This document shows positions 38,444 through 50,975 of a DNA stretch of 64,000 nt, piece by piece; within the stretch, counting starts at the first letter, position 1, and each line of letters starts with the position of its first letter. A program made the translations under genes and the position numbers. The notes below the pieces were generated by a model. The model saw only the letters and a list, made by a program, of their open reading frames with translations, made no database searches and was not told where the DNA came from. Source of the stretch: Burkholderia sp. D-99 (lineage in GTDB: Bacteria; Pseudomonadota; Gammaproteobacteria; Burkholderiales; Burkholderiaceae); the NCBI RefSeq assembly GCF_011605345.1, contig NZ_JAAOXM010000015.1, positions 124,001-188,000 of the forward strand. The letters run 5' to 3'.

Positions 38444-39685
38444 TCAGGAGCGGTAATCCGCGTTGATGCTCACGTAGTCGTGCGACAGGTCGCACGTCCA
38501 GATAGTGGCCTGCGCGTCGCCTCGGCCAAGCAGCACGCGAATCGTGATTTCGCTCTGCTTCATCACGCGCTGGCCGTCCTCTTCCTGGTAAGCCGGGTTG
38601 CGGCCGCCCGCCTTCGCGACGAGCACATCGTCGAGATAGAGGTCGATCTTGCCGACGTCGAGATCCGCGACGCCCGCGTAGCCGATCGCCGCGAGAATCC
38701 GGCCGAGGTTGGGGTCGGATGCGTAGAAGGCCGTCTTCACGAGCGGTGAATGGCCAATTGCGTAGGCGATCTGGCGGCATTCCGCGACGTTCTTGCCGCC
38801 CTCGACCTGCACCGTCATGAATTTCGTCGCGCCTTCGCCGTCGCGCACGATCAGTTGCGACAGCACTTGCGCGACCTCAGTCACCGCATCGCGCAGCGCC
38901 ACATAGGCCGGCGAATCGGTCGACGTGATCGCCGGCAGCGTGCTCTTGCCCGATGCGATCAGGATGAACGAGTCGTTCGTCGACGTATCGCCGTCGATCG
39001 TGATGCAGTTGAACGAGCGATCAGCGACTTCCTTCACGAGCGTGTCGAGCACCGGCTGCGCGACGTTCGCGTCGAACGCGAGGAAACCGAGCATCGTCGC
39101 CATGTTCGGCTTGATCATGCCCGCGCCCTTGCTGATGCCCGTCAGCGTGACCGTGTGACCGTCGATCGTCACCTGGCGCGACGTGGCCTTCGGCAGCGTG
39201 TCGGTCGTCATGATCGCCTGCGCGGCGTCGAACCAGTTCGCGGCCTTGCGGTTCGCGAGCGCGGCCGGCAGGCCGGCCTTCAGGCGATCGATCGGCAGCG
39301 GCTCGAGGATCACGCCGGTCGAGAACGGCAGCACCTGCGCCGGCTCGATACCCGCGAGGCGCGCAAGTTCCGTGCAGGTTTCGCGCGCGTTCACGAGGCC
39401 CGGCTCGCCGGTGCCGGCGTTCGCATTGCCCGTATTCACGACGAGCGCGCGAATGCCCGCGCCGCCCGCGCGCACCTTCGCCAGATGCTCGCGGCAAACG
39501 GTGACCGGCGCCGCGCAGAAACGGTTTTCAGTGAACACGCCCGCGACCGTCGCGCTTTCGTCGACGGAGATGACCAGCACGTCCTTGCGATTCGGCTTGC
39601 GGATGTTCGCTTCCGCCCAGCCGAGCGTGACGCCGGCGACGGGATGCAGTTGGGCGGGATCGATCGACGGAAAATTGACAGCCAT
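38444..39685 (-). CDS. argJ: bifunctional ornithine acetyltransferase/N-acetylglutamate synthase
   Basis: Recycles the acetyl group in arginine synthesis by transferring it from N-acetylornithine to glutamate; bifunctional forms also use acetyl-CoA. It has 413 residues. The self-cleavage site is in [10 protein letters not shown], with Thr197 as the nucleophile that becomes the N terminus of the beta chain. Other conserved segments are STGVILEP (near 122) and [12 protein letters not shown] (near 228). The start at 39685 lies 144 bases after the secA stop. Bifunctionality cannot be settled from sequence alone. Confidence 0.96.
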   Translation of the reverse strand: MAVNFPSIDPAQLHPVAGVTLGWAEANIRKPNRKDVLVISVDESATVAGVFTENRFCAAPVTVCREHLAKVRAGGAGIRALVVNTGNANAGTGEPGLVNARETCTELARLAGIEPAQVLPFSTGVILEPLPIDRLKAGLPAALANRKAANWFDAAQAIMTTDTLPKATSRQVTIDGHTVTLTGISKGAGMIKPNMATMLGFLAFDANVAQPVLDTLVKEVADRSFNCITIDGDTSTNDSFILIASGKSTLPAITSTDSPAYVALRDAVTEVAQVLSQLIVRDGEGATKFMTVQVEGGKNVAECRQIAYAIGHSPLVKTAFYASDPNLGRILAAIGYAGVADLDVGKIDLYLDDVLVAKAGGRNPAYQEEDGQRVMKQSEITIRVLLGRGDAQATIWTCDLSHDYVSINADYRS

Positions 39686-39829
39686 GGGGCACACCTGCCG
39701 GATGGAAAATGCCGGCATGCGCCGGCATCGATTGGAAGAACCGGCGACCGCTTGCACGGGCCGCCGCAACTCACATCGCTCACTCGAAGCTGCGAACGGA
39801 GCGGCACGCCTAACGCGCGCCGCCGCCGA

Positions 39830-42628
<2,799 letters not shown>

Positions 42629-42884
42629 CGGATCGGATCCTGCGTCGCAGCACCGGCGCCCGGCGCGTGTTGCGCGCCCCGACGCCCGAGCCTCGGCGGC
42701 TTAGCGAATTAGTGGACTCAAACGGTGAATTTTAGCACGCGCGAACGCGTGCGCCCGTGTCTCGGCCGGACGGGCACTGCACGCCGACGGCCGGGCCGAC
42801 GGGGCGAAAGCCGCCCGTGCACGGGCCCGCGCGGGTACAATCGGCGTCAACGTCCGCGCGCGTGCGCGCCCGAAGAATGTCTCG

Positions 42885-43361
42885 ATGAACCGATTTTCCA
42901 AGCGTTTCGGCCCGCTCGCCGCATATCGCCCGCAACCCGTGTCCGAAGTGCTCGGCCGCACCGACGCGTTCGCGGCGCTGCGTGCCGGCGTCGAGCAAAT
43001 CGCGTCGCTGCAGCGCGATCTTGCCGCGCTCCTGCCCGACTACCTGGCGAACCACGTCGAACCCGGCTTCGTGAAGGACGGCACCCTGACCCTCTTTGCA
43101 GCACACAATGCGCTGGCCGCGCGGCTGCGACAAGTCGAGCCGCGGCTGCTCGGCGATCTGCAAAAGCGCGGCTGGCCGGTCTCGACGCTACGCGTGCGCG
43201 TGCGCCCGAAGGATGCACCGGAGCCGCCACACGTGAAGCAGGCGCGGATGACGTCGGTCGGCGCGGCCGCGTTGCGCGATCTGGCCAACCATCTCGAACC
43301 GTCGCCGCTGCAGGTCGCGCTCGCGCGGATGGCGGCCCGGCATGGGGCGAAGCCGCGCTGA
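42885..43361 (+). CDS. DUF721/DciA-like protein
   Basis: A 158-residue basic protein. The DUF721 domain spans about residues 40-110 and includes LLPDYLANHVEPGFVKDGTLTLFAAHNALAARLRQ, the pattern of DciA, the ancestral helicase loader that places DnaB at the origin. An N-terminal extension precedes it. Whether this copy acts as the replicative loader depends on whether the genome has a dnaC-type gene, which cannot be seen here. It is divergent from secA and converges on lpxC, sharing a bidirectional terminator. Confidence 0.85.
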   Translation: MNRFSKRFGPLAAYRPQPVSEVLGRTDAFAALRAGVEQIASLQRDLAALLPDYLANHVEPGFVKDGTLTLFAAHNALAARLRQVEPRLLGDLQKRGWPVSTLRVRVRPKDAPEPPHVKQARMTSVGAAALRDLANHLEPSPLQVALARMAARHGAKPR

Positions 43362-43393
43362 CGGCATGCGCCGCCGGCATCGCCCCGGCCAAT

Positions 43394-43421
43394 AAAAAAG
43401 CAGCCCGAAGGCTGCTTTTTT
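43394..43421. terminator. bidirectional terminator between the DUF721 gene and lpxC
   Basis: AAAAAAGCAGCC pairs with GGCTGCTTTTTT around CGAA. The flanking A and T runs provide a U-tract in both directions for the convergent genes. Confidence 0.93.
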
Positions 43422-43442
43422 ATTGCTTGCGCCGGACGCAGG

Positions 43443-44360
43443 TCAGGCGAAGGCCGTCTGCGCGTCGAACGCGAAGCCCTTCGGCGCGGCTTGCGGATCG
43501 TCGAACGTGACGATCTCGTACGCATCTTCGTTCGCGAGCAGTTCGCGCAGCAGCGCGTTGTTCAGCCCGTGGCCCGATTTGTACGCCGTGTACGACGCCA
43601 GCAGCGGATGGCCGATCACGTACAGGTCGCCGATCGCGTCGAGCATCTTGTGCTTCACGAACTCGTCGTCATAGCGAAGCCCGTCGTTGTTCAGAATGCG
43701 GTACTCGTCGAGCACGATCGCATTTTCCATGCTGCCGCCGCGGGCGAGGCCCATCTCGCGCAACATCTCGGCCTCATGCGCGAAGCCGAACGTGCGCGCG
43801 CGCGCGATCTCGCGCACATACGACGTATTCGCGAAATCGACCTCGAGCTCCTGGCCGGTCTTGTCGACGGCCGGGTGACGGAAGTCGATCGAGAATTTCA
43901 ACTTGAAGCCGAAGTACGGATCGAGACGCGCGAACTTGTCGCCATCGCGGATTTCGACCGTCTTCTTCACCTTGACGAAGCGCTTCGGCGCGTTCTGCTC
44001 CTCGATCCCGGCGGACTGGATCAGGAACACGAAGGTCGCCGCGCTGCCGTCCATGATCGGGATTTCCTCGGCCGTCACGTCGACATAGAGGTTGTCGATA
44101 CCGAGGCCCGCACACGCCGACATCAGGTGCTCGACGGTCGACACGCGCACGCCATCCTTCTGCAGCACCGACGCGAGCCGCGTATCGCCGATCGACGTTG
44201 CCGCGGCGGGAATGTCGACGGGCGTGGGAAGGTCGACGCGGGAGAACACGATGCCCGTGCCCGGTGCGGCGGGACGGAGCGTCAGCTCGATCTTGCGGCC
44301 CGAGTGGACACCGATACCCACGGTCTTCACGATGGATTTGATGGTGCGCTGCTTCAGCAT
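43443..44360 (-). CDS. lpxC: UDP-3-O-acyl-N-acetylglucosamine deacetylase
   Basis: Zinc enzyme catalysing the committed step of lipid A synthesis. It has 305 residues, the typical length. Zinc ligands fit the histidine in VEHLMSA (near 78) and the HKMLDAIGD segment (His near 237, Asp near 241). The conserved start [21 protein letters not shown] fixes ATG at 44360; an in-frame codon at 44390 would add ten residues. It lies at the end of the dcw cluster after a peroxiredoxin gene, with a separate promoter region containing a palindrome. Confidence 0.98.
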   Translation of the reverse strand: MLKQRTIKSIVKTVGIGVHSGRKIELTLRPAAPGTGIVFSRVDLPTPVDIPAAATSIGDTRLASVLQKDGVRVSTVEHLMSACAGLGIDNLYVDVTAEEIPIMDGSAATFVFLIQSAGIEEQNAPKRFVKVKKTVEIRDGDKFARLDPYFGFKLKFSIDFRHPAVDKTGQELEVDFANTSYVREIARARTFGFAHEAEMLREMGLARGGSMENAIVLDEYRILNNDGLRYDDEFVKHKMLDAIGDLYVIGHPLLASYTAYKSGHGLNNALLRELLANEDAYEIVTFDDPQAAPKGFAFDAQTAFA

Positions 44361-44415
44361 GATGTTCTTCGTCGTGATTGAAGATATCAATCAGGAGTTA
44401 TATTCGATAGAGGGG

Positions 44416-44421
44416 ATTATA
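44416..44421 (-). promoter_or_regulatory. -10 hexamer of lpxC
   Basis: A perfect TATAAT on the minus strand, 55 bases before the lpxC ATG. The -35 position, 17 bases further, falls inside a 19-bp palindrome. Confidence 0.65.
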
Positions 44422-44438
44422 GCGTAATTCCCTATTCA

Positions 44439-44457
44439 ACGCAGTTTGAAACTGCGT
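44439..44457. promoter_or_regulatory. 19-bp palindrome at the -35 position of the lpxC promoter (putative operator)
   Basis: ACGCAGTTTGAAACTGCGT is a perfect inverted repeat of 9-bp arms around one base. It starts exactly 17 bases from the -10 hexamer, so a bound dimer would cover the -35 region. It lacks a T-run, so it is unlikely to be a terminator of the upstream peroxiredoxin gene. Confidence 0.6.
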
Positions 44458-44600
44458 ATCAATCTGTTTCGACAGTTTACCCGCGCCGATACGGGACGGG
44501 CCGATGCCCGGAACGGAGGCGTTTCCGGTCATCAGCCCGTGTTACAACTGCCCTGAGGCCGGTGAGCAGCGTTGCCCGCAGGCAACGGCACACCGCACGA

Positions 44601-45107
44601 TCAGGACGTCAACGTCGCGAGAACACTCGCCGCATCGCTCACTTCGAATTTGCCCGGCGCCTCGACGGCCAGCGTCTTGACCACACCGCCGTCAATCACC
44701 ATCGCGTAGCGCAGGGAACGAATCCCCATGCCACGCGCGGACAAATCCTGCGTCAGCCCCAGCGCATGAGTGAAAGCCGCGCTGCCGTCCGCCATCATGC
44801 GCACCTTGCCCGCGGTGTGCAGATCACGTCCCCATGCGCCCATCACGAATGCGTCGTTGACGGACACGCACCAGATCTCGTCGATACCCGCCGCGCGCAG
44901 TTGCTCGGCGTGTTCGACGTAGCCCGGCACATGCTGTGCCGAGCAGGTCGGCGTGAAAGCGCCCGGCAATCCGAAGATCACCACCCGCTTTCCCGCAACC
45001 TGGTCGCGCACGCTGCAGGCGTTCGGCCCCAGCGTGCACCCTTCGCGCGCGTCGTCGATGTACTCGAACAATTGCGCGTCGGGCAGCGCGTCGCCCACTT
45101 GAATCAT
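44601..45107 (-). CDS. peroxiredoxin (Prx5-like)
   Basis: A 168-residue thiol peroxidase of the AhpE/Prx5 group. The peroxidatic cysteine is Cys55 in PGAFTPTCSAQHVPGY, the Prx5 active-site pattern. Residues SLRYAMVIDGGVV and the C-terminal VSDAASVLATL match the fold. Two further cysteines near 24 and 31 (EGCTLGPNACSV) are not in the standard resolving position. It sits between ftsZ and lpxC, 188 bases after ftsZ, an insertion relative to E. coli that is common in Burkholderiales. Electron donor unknown, possibly glutaredoxin or thioredoxin. Confidence 0.93.
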   Translation of the reverse strand: MIQVGDALPDAQLFEYIDDAREGCTLGPNACSVRDQVAGKRVVIFGLPGAFTPTCSAQHVPGYVEHAEQLRAAGIDEIWCVSVNDAFVMGAWGRDLHTAGKVRMMADGSAAFTHALGLTQDLSARGMGIRSLRYAMVIDGGVVKTLAVEAPGKFEVSDAASVLATLTS

Positions 45108-45295
45108 GGCTGGTCCCTCATAGCGATACGGTTTTTCAGCGTGTCACGGACGGCACGGCCCATCCCGCCCCGCTTGTGCGGAGAGGGCACGTTTCCCGGC
45201 CCGGCGTCGCAGTCGACGCGGCCTGTCGTGGTCCGTAGCATCCGTCACGCCGGCGATACCGCGGCAGTTTCGCCGCGGCTTCGCCTGTGTTTGCG

Positions 45296-46492
45296 TCAGT
45301 CAGCCTGCTTGCGCAGGAAAGCCGGGATGTCGTACGTGTCGACACCCTTCTCCTGCAGCGCCTGCACGTGCGATGCCGCGGTTTCGCGCGAATTGCGCCA
45401 CACTGCCGGCGTATCCAGCGCGCCGTAGTCTGCCGTGCTGACGTGATGGGCCGGTGCATAGCCGTGCGACACCGCGCTGACCGGCTGGTTGTCCGTACCC
45501 GTGCGCAGCAGCGTCATCGGTGCCGATTGCTGCTTCTTCGCCGCACGGCCCAGACCCGTTGCCACGACCGTCACGCGCAGTGCATCGCCCATTGCGTCGT
45601 CGTACACCGCACCGAAGATCACCGTCGCATCTTCCGCCGCGTAGCTCTTGATCGTGTTCATCACTTCGCGCGTTTCCGACAGGCGCAGCGAACGGCTCGA
45701 CGTGATGTTGACCAGCACGCCGCGCGCGCCCGACAGATCGACGCCTTCGAGCAGCGGGCTCGCCACGGCCTGTTCCGCCGCGAGGCGCGCGCGATCGACG
45801 CCGGCGACCGTCGCCGTGCCCATCATCGCCTTGCCCTGCTCGCCCATCACCGTCTTCACGTCTTCGAAGTCGACGTTCACGAGGCCATCGACATTGATGA
45901 TTTCAGCGATGCCTGCGACCGCGTTGTTCAACACGTCGTCCGCGCACTGGAAGCACTTGTCCATCTCGGCGTCGTCGCCCATCACGTCGAACAGCTTGTC
46001 GTTCAGCACGACGATCAGCGAGTCGACGTGATCCTCCAGTTGCTGCGAACCTGCTTCGGCGACGCGCATGCGCTTGCCGCCTTCGAACTCGAACGGCTTG
46101 CTGACGACACCAACCGTCAGAATGCCCATCTCCTTCGCGATCTGCGCGACCACCGGTGCCGCGCCCGTGCCCGTACCGCCGCCCATGCCGGCCGTAATGA
46201 ACACCATGTGCGCGCCGCGCAGTGCGTCGGCGATGCGCTCACGCGCTTCTTCCGCTGCCGCACGGCCCATTTCCGGCTTCGCACCGGCGCCGAGGCCCGT
46301 GTTGCCGAGCTGGATCACCGACGATGCGCGCGAACGCGACAGCGCCTGTGCATCCGTGTTCATCACGATGAAGTCGACGCCCTGCACGCCGCGGTTGATC
46401 ATGTGCTGGACGGCATTGCCGCCAGCGCCGCCAACGCCGACCACCTTGATGATGGTGCCGTTGGTCTCGGTTTCCAGCATTTCGAATTCCAT
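45296..46492 (-). CDS. ftsZ: cell division tubulin homologue FtsZ
   Basis: GTP-binding protein that polymerises into the Z ring. It has 398 residues. The tubulin signature GGGTGTGA is near 106, the T7 loop region (NVDFEDVKTVM) near 206, and the variable linker precedes a conserved C-terminal peptide (YDIPAFLRKQ) that binds FtsA, ZipA-like partners and ZapD. It follows ftsA after 111 bases. Its stop is followed by a GC-rich stretch with no clear terminator. Confidence 0.98.
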   Translation of the reverse strand: MEFEMLETETNGTIIKVVGVGGAGGNAVQHMINRGVQGVDFIVMNTDAQALSRSRASSVIQLGNTGLGAGAKPEMGRAAAEEARERIADALRGAHMVFITAGMGGGTGTGAAPVVAQIAKEMGILTVGVVSKPFEFEGGKRMRVAEAGSQQLEDHVDSLIVVLNDKLFDVMGDDAEMDKCFQCADDVLNNAVAGIAEIINVDGLVNVDFEDVKTVMGEQGKAMMGTATVAGVDRARLAAEQAVASPLLEGVDLSGARGVLVNITSSRSLRLSETREVMNTIKSYAAEDATVIFGAVYDDAMGDALRVTVVATGLGRAAKKQQSAPMTLLRTGTDNQPVSAVSHGYAPAHHVSTADYGALDTPAVWRNSRETAASHVQALQEKGVDTYDIPAFLRKQAD

Positions 46493-46603
46493 GTTGCCTC
46501 CGTCAAGAGAATGACTGCTAATCGGCCGTTATTCGGCAGGAGATCGGGCAACCCCCTGTCGCGCGCCAGCCGCCGGCACCAGCGCGAATTTCGATTCAGT
46601 TCG

Positions 46604-47836
46604 TCAAAAGTTGCTCAGGAACCATTCCTTCATCCGCGAGAACACCTGCCCCGCGTTGCCGGACTGCACGGCGACCTTGCGGCCGCGCATGCGCTGAGCG
46701 CTGCCTTCGACGAGCAGCCCCATCGCCGTCGAGTAGCGCGGATTGCGCACGACGTCGGACAGGCCGCCTGCATACTCCGGCGCGCCGATGCGCACCGGTT
46801 TCAGGAAAATGTCTTCACCGAGCTCGACCATGCCGGGCATCATCGACGCACCGCCGGTAATGACCACGCCGGAGCTCAACAGTTCTTCGTAACCCGATTC
46901 GCGCACGACCTGCTGCACGAGCGAGAACAGCTCCTCGACGCGCGGCTCGATCACGGCCGCGAGCGCCTGGCGCGACAGCGTGCGCGGGCCGCGCTCGCCG
47001 AGGCCCGGCACCTCCACCATTTCGTCCGGATCAGCGAGCGCCTGCTTCGCGATCCCGTAGCCGACCTTGATGTCTTCCGCATCCGGCGTCGGCGTGCGCA
47101 GCGCCATCGCGATGTCGCTCGTGATCTGGTCGCCGGCGATCGGAATCACAGCCGTGTGGCGGATCGCGCCTTCGGCGAAGATCGCGATGTCCGTCGTGCC
47201 GCCACCGATGTCGACCAGCACCACACCGAGATCCTTCTCGTCTTCCGTCAGCACGGCCAGCGACGATGCAAGCGGCTGCAGGATCAGGTCGTTCACTTCG
47301 AGCCCGCAGCGGCGCACGCACTTGACGATGTTCTGCGCGGCACTCACCGCGCCCGTCACGATGTGCACCTTCACCTCGAGGCGGATGCCGCTCATCCCGA
47401 TCGGCTCGCGCACGTCTTCCTGGCCGTCGATGATGAATTCCTGCGTGAGGATATGCAGCACCTGCTGGTCGGTCGGGATGTTGATCGCCTTCGCGGTCTC
47501 GATCACGCGCGCGACATCCGTCTGCGTGACTTCCTTGTCCTTGATCGCGACCATCCCGCTCGAATTGAAGCTGCGGATGTGGCTGCCGGCGATCCCCGTG
47601 AACACGTTGGTGATCTTGCAGTCGGCCATCAGCTCGGCTTCCTCGAGCGCGCGCTGGATCGACTGCACGGTGGCCTCGATGTTGACCACCACACCTTTCT
47701 TCAGACCCTTCGACTCGCTCTGGCCGAGGCCGATCACCTCGTAGTGACCTTCGCCCTTCAGCTCGGCGACGATGGCCACCACCTTCGACGTGCCGATGTC
47801 GAGGGAAACCAGCAGATCCTTGTAGTCTTTGCTCAT
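46604..47836 (-). CDS. ftsA: cell division protein FtsA
   Basis: Actin-like ATPase that tethers FtsZ to the membrane. It has 410 residues. The phosphate-1 motif LDIGTSKVVA is near 11-20 and the phosphate-2 segment VLVDIGGGTTDIAIF near 203. The C-terminal amphipathic helix (VFSRMKEWFLSNF) provides membrane attachment. It lies 26 bases after ftsQ. Confidence 0.97.
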   Translation of the reverse strand: MSKDYKDLLVSLDIGTSKVVAIVAELKGEGHYEVIGLGQSESKGLKKGVVVNIEATVQSIQRALEEAELMADCKITNVFTGIAGSHIRSFNSSGMVAIKDKEVTQTDVARVIETAKAINIPTDQQVLHILTQEFIIDGQEDVREPIGMSGIRLEVKVHIVTGAVSAAQNIVKCVRRCGLEVNDLILQPLASSLAVLTEDEKDLGVVLVDIGGGTTDIAIFAEGAIRHTAVIPIAGDQITSDIAMALRTPTPDAEDIKVGYGIAKQALADPDEMVEVPGLGERGPRTLSRQALAAVIEPRVEELFSLVQQVVRESGYEELLSSGVVITGGASMMPGMVELGEDIFLKPVRIGAPEYAGGLSDVVRNPRYSTAMGLLVEGSAQRMRGRKVAVQSGNAGQVFSRMKEWFLSNF

Positions 47837-47862
47837 AAAGTGCTCTTGCGTGTGATCTCTCG

Positions 47863-48615
47863 TTACTTCTTGCGCTTGTCGGTATCGGTCAGGAACCGCA
47901 TGCCTGCCGCGCGAATCGCGAATCCGTTCGGATAGCGCAGGTCCGCGTACTCGATGTCGTTGCCCCAGCGCTCCGTGACCGCCGGCCAGGCGGCAACCAG
48001 GCGCTGGCTCCGGTCATGCAGCGATTCGCTGTTGCGCTCCTTGCCCAGCTCGACCTGCATGCCGTTCGACAGCTTCACCGTCCACGCGTACCGCGCCGAC
48101 AGCGTCACTTCTTCCGGCGCCGCCTTCAGCGGCGCAAACCATTTCCCGAAGTCGCGATACCGCGTGACGACTTCCTTCGCACTGCCCTCCGGGCCGTCGA
48201 ACGCCGGCAGTTCCTGTTCCAGCTCGCCCTGGTTCGCGGTGAACAGCTCGCCGTCGACGCTCACGAGCTGGTCGCTGCCCCAGGTTCCGAGCGGTTTGTA
48301 CTCCTCGAGCGTGACAGCCAGCGCATTCGGCCACACCCGGCGCACGCTCGCATGGCGCACCCAGGGCATCTGCTCGAACGCGGCGCGCGCTGCGTCGAGA
48401 TCGACCGTGAAGAAATTGCCCTTCAGCCGGCCGACCACGCCTGCGCGTACCGTCGGCGAATTGATGTGCTCGGTGTCGCCATCGATCCGGATTTCCCGCA
48501 GCGCGAACGTCGGGCGCTGGATCAGCCAGTAGCAACCGGCCGCCGCCAACACGAGCAGCAGCAGCGCGTACAGCGCGCTGGCGGCAAGGTTGAGTTGGCG
48601 AACGTTGTTCCACAT
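47863..48615 (-). CDS. ftsQ: cell division protein FtsQ
   Basis: Bitopic inner-membrane protein that joins FtsB and FtsL in the divisome. It has 250 residues. A single helix spans about 10-32 (ASALYALLLLVLAAAGCYWL), followed by a POTRA domain (FALREIRIDGDTEHINSPTVRAGV, near 37-60) and the beta domain. The last segment (EYADLRYPNGFAIRAAG) is conserved for partner binding. It lies 19 bases after ddl. Confidence 0.96.
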   Translation of the reverse strand: MWNNVRQLNLAASALYALLLLVLAAAGCYWLIQRPTFALREIRIDGDTEHINSPTVRAGVVGRLKGNFFTVDLDAARAAFEQMPWVRHASVRRVWPNALAVTLEEYKPLGTWGSDQLVSVDGELFTANQGELEQELPAFDGPEGSAKEVVTRYRDFGKWFAPLKAAPEEVTLSARYAWTVKLSNGMQVELGKERNSESLHDRSQRLVAAWPAVTERWGNDIEYADLRYPNGFAIRAAGMRFLTDTDKRKK

Positions 48616-48634
48616 ACGTCGTTCCGTTCCTGCG

Positions 48635-49576
48635 TCAGTCGTTGAGCGTGAGCGACAGCACCTTCACGACCAGCTCCGAATAGCTGATGCCGACCGCGCG
48701 CGCGGCCTTCGGCGGCAGCGAGTGGTCGGTCATGCCCGGCGCGGTGTTCACTTCCAGGAAGTACGCGTTGCCATCGGCGTCGAGCATGAAGTCGGCGCGG
48801 CCCCAGTCGGTGCAGCCGAGCACATCGAATGCACGGCGCGCGACGCGCTTGAGCTCCGCTTCCTTGTCGGCGGGCAACCCGCACGGAATCAGGTATTGCG
48901 TGTCGTTGGCGATGTACTTCGCGTGATAGTCGTAGAACTCGCCGGCCGGCACGATCTTGATCACCGGCAGGTCGAGATCGCCGGCGATGCATGCGGTGTA
49001 TTCGCCGCCGCCCTCGATGCTCTTCTCGACGATCACGATCGGGTCATGCTTCGCGGCTTCCTCGAGCGCAGCCGGCAGCGCATCGGCTGTCTTCACCTTC
49101 AACACCGCGACGCTCGAGCCCTCGCTCGCCGGCTTCACGAACAGCGGCAGGCCGAGCTTCGCGACGATGTCCGTCGCGCGCGCCGCGAGGTCGTCGCCGC
49201 GCAGCACCGTCTCGAACGGCGGCGTCGGCACGCCCGTCTGCTGCCAGACGAGCTTCGTGCGGAACTTGTCGAGGCCGAGCGCCGACCCGAGCACGCCGCT
49301 GCCCGTGTAGCGGATCCCGTAGAAATCGAGCGCGCCCTGGATCTGGCCGTTCTCGCCGTAACCGCCGTGCAGCGCGTTGAACGCGCGCACGAACCCTTCA
49401 TCCTTCAGCGCCGCCAGCGGGCGCTCGGCCGGGTCGAACAGGTGGGCGTCGATGCCCGCGTCGCGCAGGCCCTGCAGCACCAGTTGGCCAGACGTGAGCG
49501 ATACCTCGCGCTCCGAGGACTCGCCGCCGAACAACACCGCCACCTTGCCGAAACGTTTCGGATCAATCCCGCTCAT
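48635..49576 (-). CDS. ddl: D-alanine--D-alanine ligase (DdlB type)
   Basis: ATP-grasp enzyme that makes D-Ala-D-Ala for the murein precursor. It has 313 residues. [19 protein letters not shown] opens the protein, the glycine-rich ATP loop ([14 protein letters not shown]) is near 147, and the C-terminal metal and substrate site ([15 protein letters not shown]) near 276. Its start lies one base after the murC stop, so translation is coupled. Confidence 0.97.
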   Translation of the reverse strand: MSGIDPKRFGKVAVLFGGESSEREVSLTSGQLVLQGLRDAGIDAHLFDPAERPLAALKDEGFVRAFNALHGGYGENGQIQGALDFYGIRYTGSGVLGSALGLDKFRTKLVWQQTGVPTPPFETVLRGDDLAARATDIVAKLGLPLFVKPASEGSSVAVLKVKTADALPAALEEAAKHDPIVIVEKSIEGGGEYTACIAGDLDLPVIKIVPAGEFYDYHAKYIANDTQYLIPCGLPADKEAELKRVARRAFDVLGCTDWGRADFMLDADGNAYFLEVNTAPGMTDHSLPPKAARAVGISYSELVVKVLSLTLND

Positions 49577-49577
49577 G

Positions 49578-50975
49578 TCATGCCTTCTGTTGAGTGTGCT
49601 GCGTGACCTTCGTCGGCACGCCGCCGATCGAACCCGCGCCCATCGTGATCACCACGTCGCCGTTCTGCGCGACCTTCGCCAATGCGTCCGGCACGTCGTC
49701 GACCGTCGCGACGAACACCGGGTCAACCTTCCCGACCGCGCGCAACGCGCGCGACAGCGCCTCGCCGTTGGCGGTCGAGATCGCAGCCTCGCCGGCCGCG
49801 TAGACTTCCGTCAGCACCAGCGCATCGACCGTCGACAGCACGTTGACGAAATCGTCGAAGCAATCGCGCGTACGCGTGTAGCGGTGCGGCTGGAACGCCA
49901 GCACGAGGCGACGCCCCGGGAACGCACCGCGCGCGGCCGCGATCGTCGCGGCCATCTCGACCGGGTGATGGCCGTAGTCGTCGATCAGCGTGTACTGGCC
50001 GCCGTCTGCGGTCGGCACCTCGCCGTAACGCTGGAAACGCCGGCCGACGCCGTTGAATTCCGCCAGCGCCAGCTGGATCGCGTCATCCGTCACGCCGAGG
50101 TCGGTGGCGATCGCGATTGCCGCGAGTGCGTTCTGCACGTTGTGCAGGCCCGGCATGTTCAGTACGACCGCGAGCGGCGCGCGCCCTTCGCGGATCACCG
50201 TGAAATGCATGCGGCCATCGCGCGCGTCGATGTTCTCGGCACGCACCTGCGCGTCCGGCGACAGGCCGTAGCGCACGACCGGCTTCGAGATGAACGGGAT
50301 GATCTGCCGCACGTTCGGATCGTCGACGCACACGACCGCGCTGCCGTAGAACGGCAGACGCTGCGTGAATTCGATGAACGCCTGCTTGAGCCGCGCGAAA
50401 TCGTGGCCGTAGGTGTCCATGTGGTCGGCGTCGATGTTCGTGATGACTTCGATCACCGGGTACAGGTTCAGGAACGACGCGTCCGACTCGTCGGCCTCGG
50501 CGACGATGAAATCGCCCGTGCCGAGCCGCGCGTTCGCGCCGGCGCTGATCAGCCGCCCGCCGATCACGAAGGTCGGGTCCAGCCCGCCCGCCGCGAGCAC
50601 GCTCGCGACGAGGCTCGTCGTCGTGGTCTTGCCGTGCGTGCCGGCAATCGCGATCCCCTGCTTCAGGCGCATCAGCTCCGCCAGCATCACCGCGCGCTGC
50701 ACGATCGGCACGCGCTTCGCACGCGCGGCCAGCACTTCCGGGTTGTCCGAGCGCACGGCCGTCGATACGACGACCGCGTTCGCGCCCTCGATGTTCGCCG
50801 CGTCGTGGCCGATCGCGATCCGTGCGCCGAGCGCCTCCAGGCGATCGGTCACCGCGTTGCGCGACAGGTCCGAGCCGCTGACTTCGTAGCCGAGGTTGAC
50901 GAGCACTTCGGCGATGCCGCTCATGCCCGCGCCGCCGATCCCGACGAAATGAATGTGTTTGACGATGTGTTTCAT
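49578..50975 (-). CDS. murC: UDP-N-acetylmuramate--L-alanine ligase
   Basis: Adds L-alanine to UDP-MurNAc, the first peptide step of murein precursor synthesis. It has 465 residues. The start [18 protein letters not shown] matches MurC, with GTHGKTTT near 112. ATG at 50975 overlaps the murG stop (ATGA); an upstream in-frame codon within murG would add 13 residues unlike the family. It is paralogous to mpl, whose product acts on UDP-MurNAc too. Confidence 0.98.
   Translation of the reverse strand: MKHIVKHIHFVGIGGAGMSGIAEVLVNLGYEVSGSDLSRNAVTDRLEALGARIAIGHDAANIEGANAVVVSTAVRSDNPEVLAARAKRVPIVQRAVMLAELMRLKQGIAIAGTHGKTTTTSLVASVLAAGGLDPTFVIGGRLISAGANARLGTGDFIVAEADESDASFLNLYPVIEVITNIDADHMDTYGHDFARLKQAFIEFTQRLPFYGSAVVCVDDPNVRQIIPFISKPVVRYGLSPDAQVRAENIDARDGRMHFTVIREGRAPLAVVLNMPGLHNVQNALAAIAIATDLGVTDDAIQLALAEFNGVGRRFQRYGEVPTADGGQYTLIDDYGHHPVEMAATIAAARGAFPGRRLVLAFQPHRYTRTRDCFDDFVNVLSTVDALVLTEVYAAGEAAISTANGEALSRALRAVGKVDPVFVATVDDVPDALAKVAQNGDVVITMGAGSIGGVPTKVTQHTQQKA

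Noticed and set aside
44439-44457. The lpxC-region palindrome as a terminator of the peroxiredoxin gene
   Set aside because: A one-base centre and the absence of a following T-run make a terminator unlikely; treated as a putative operator instead.
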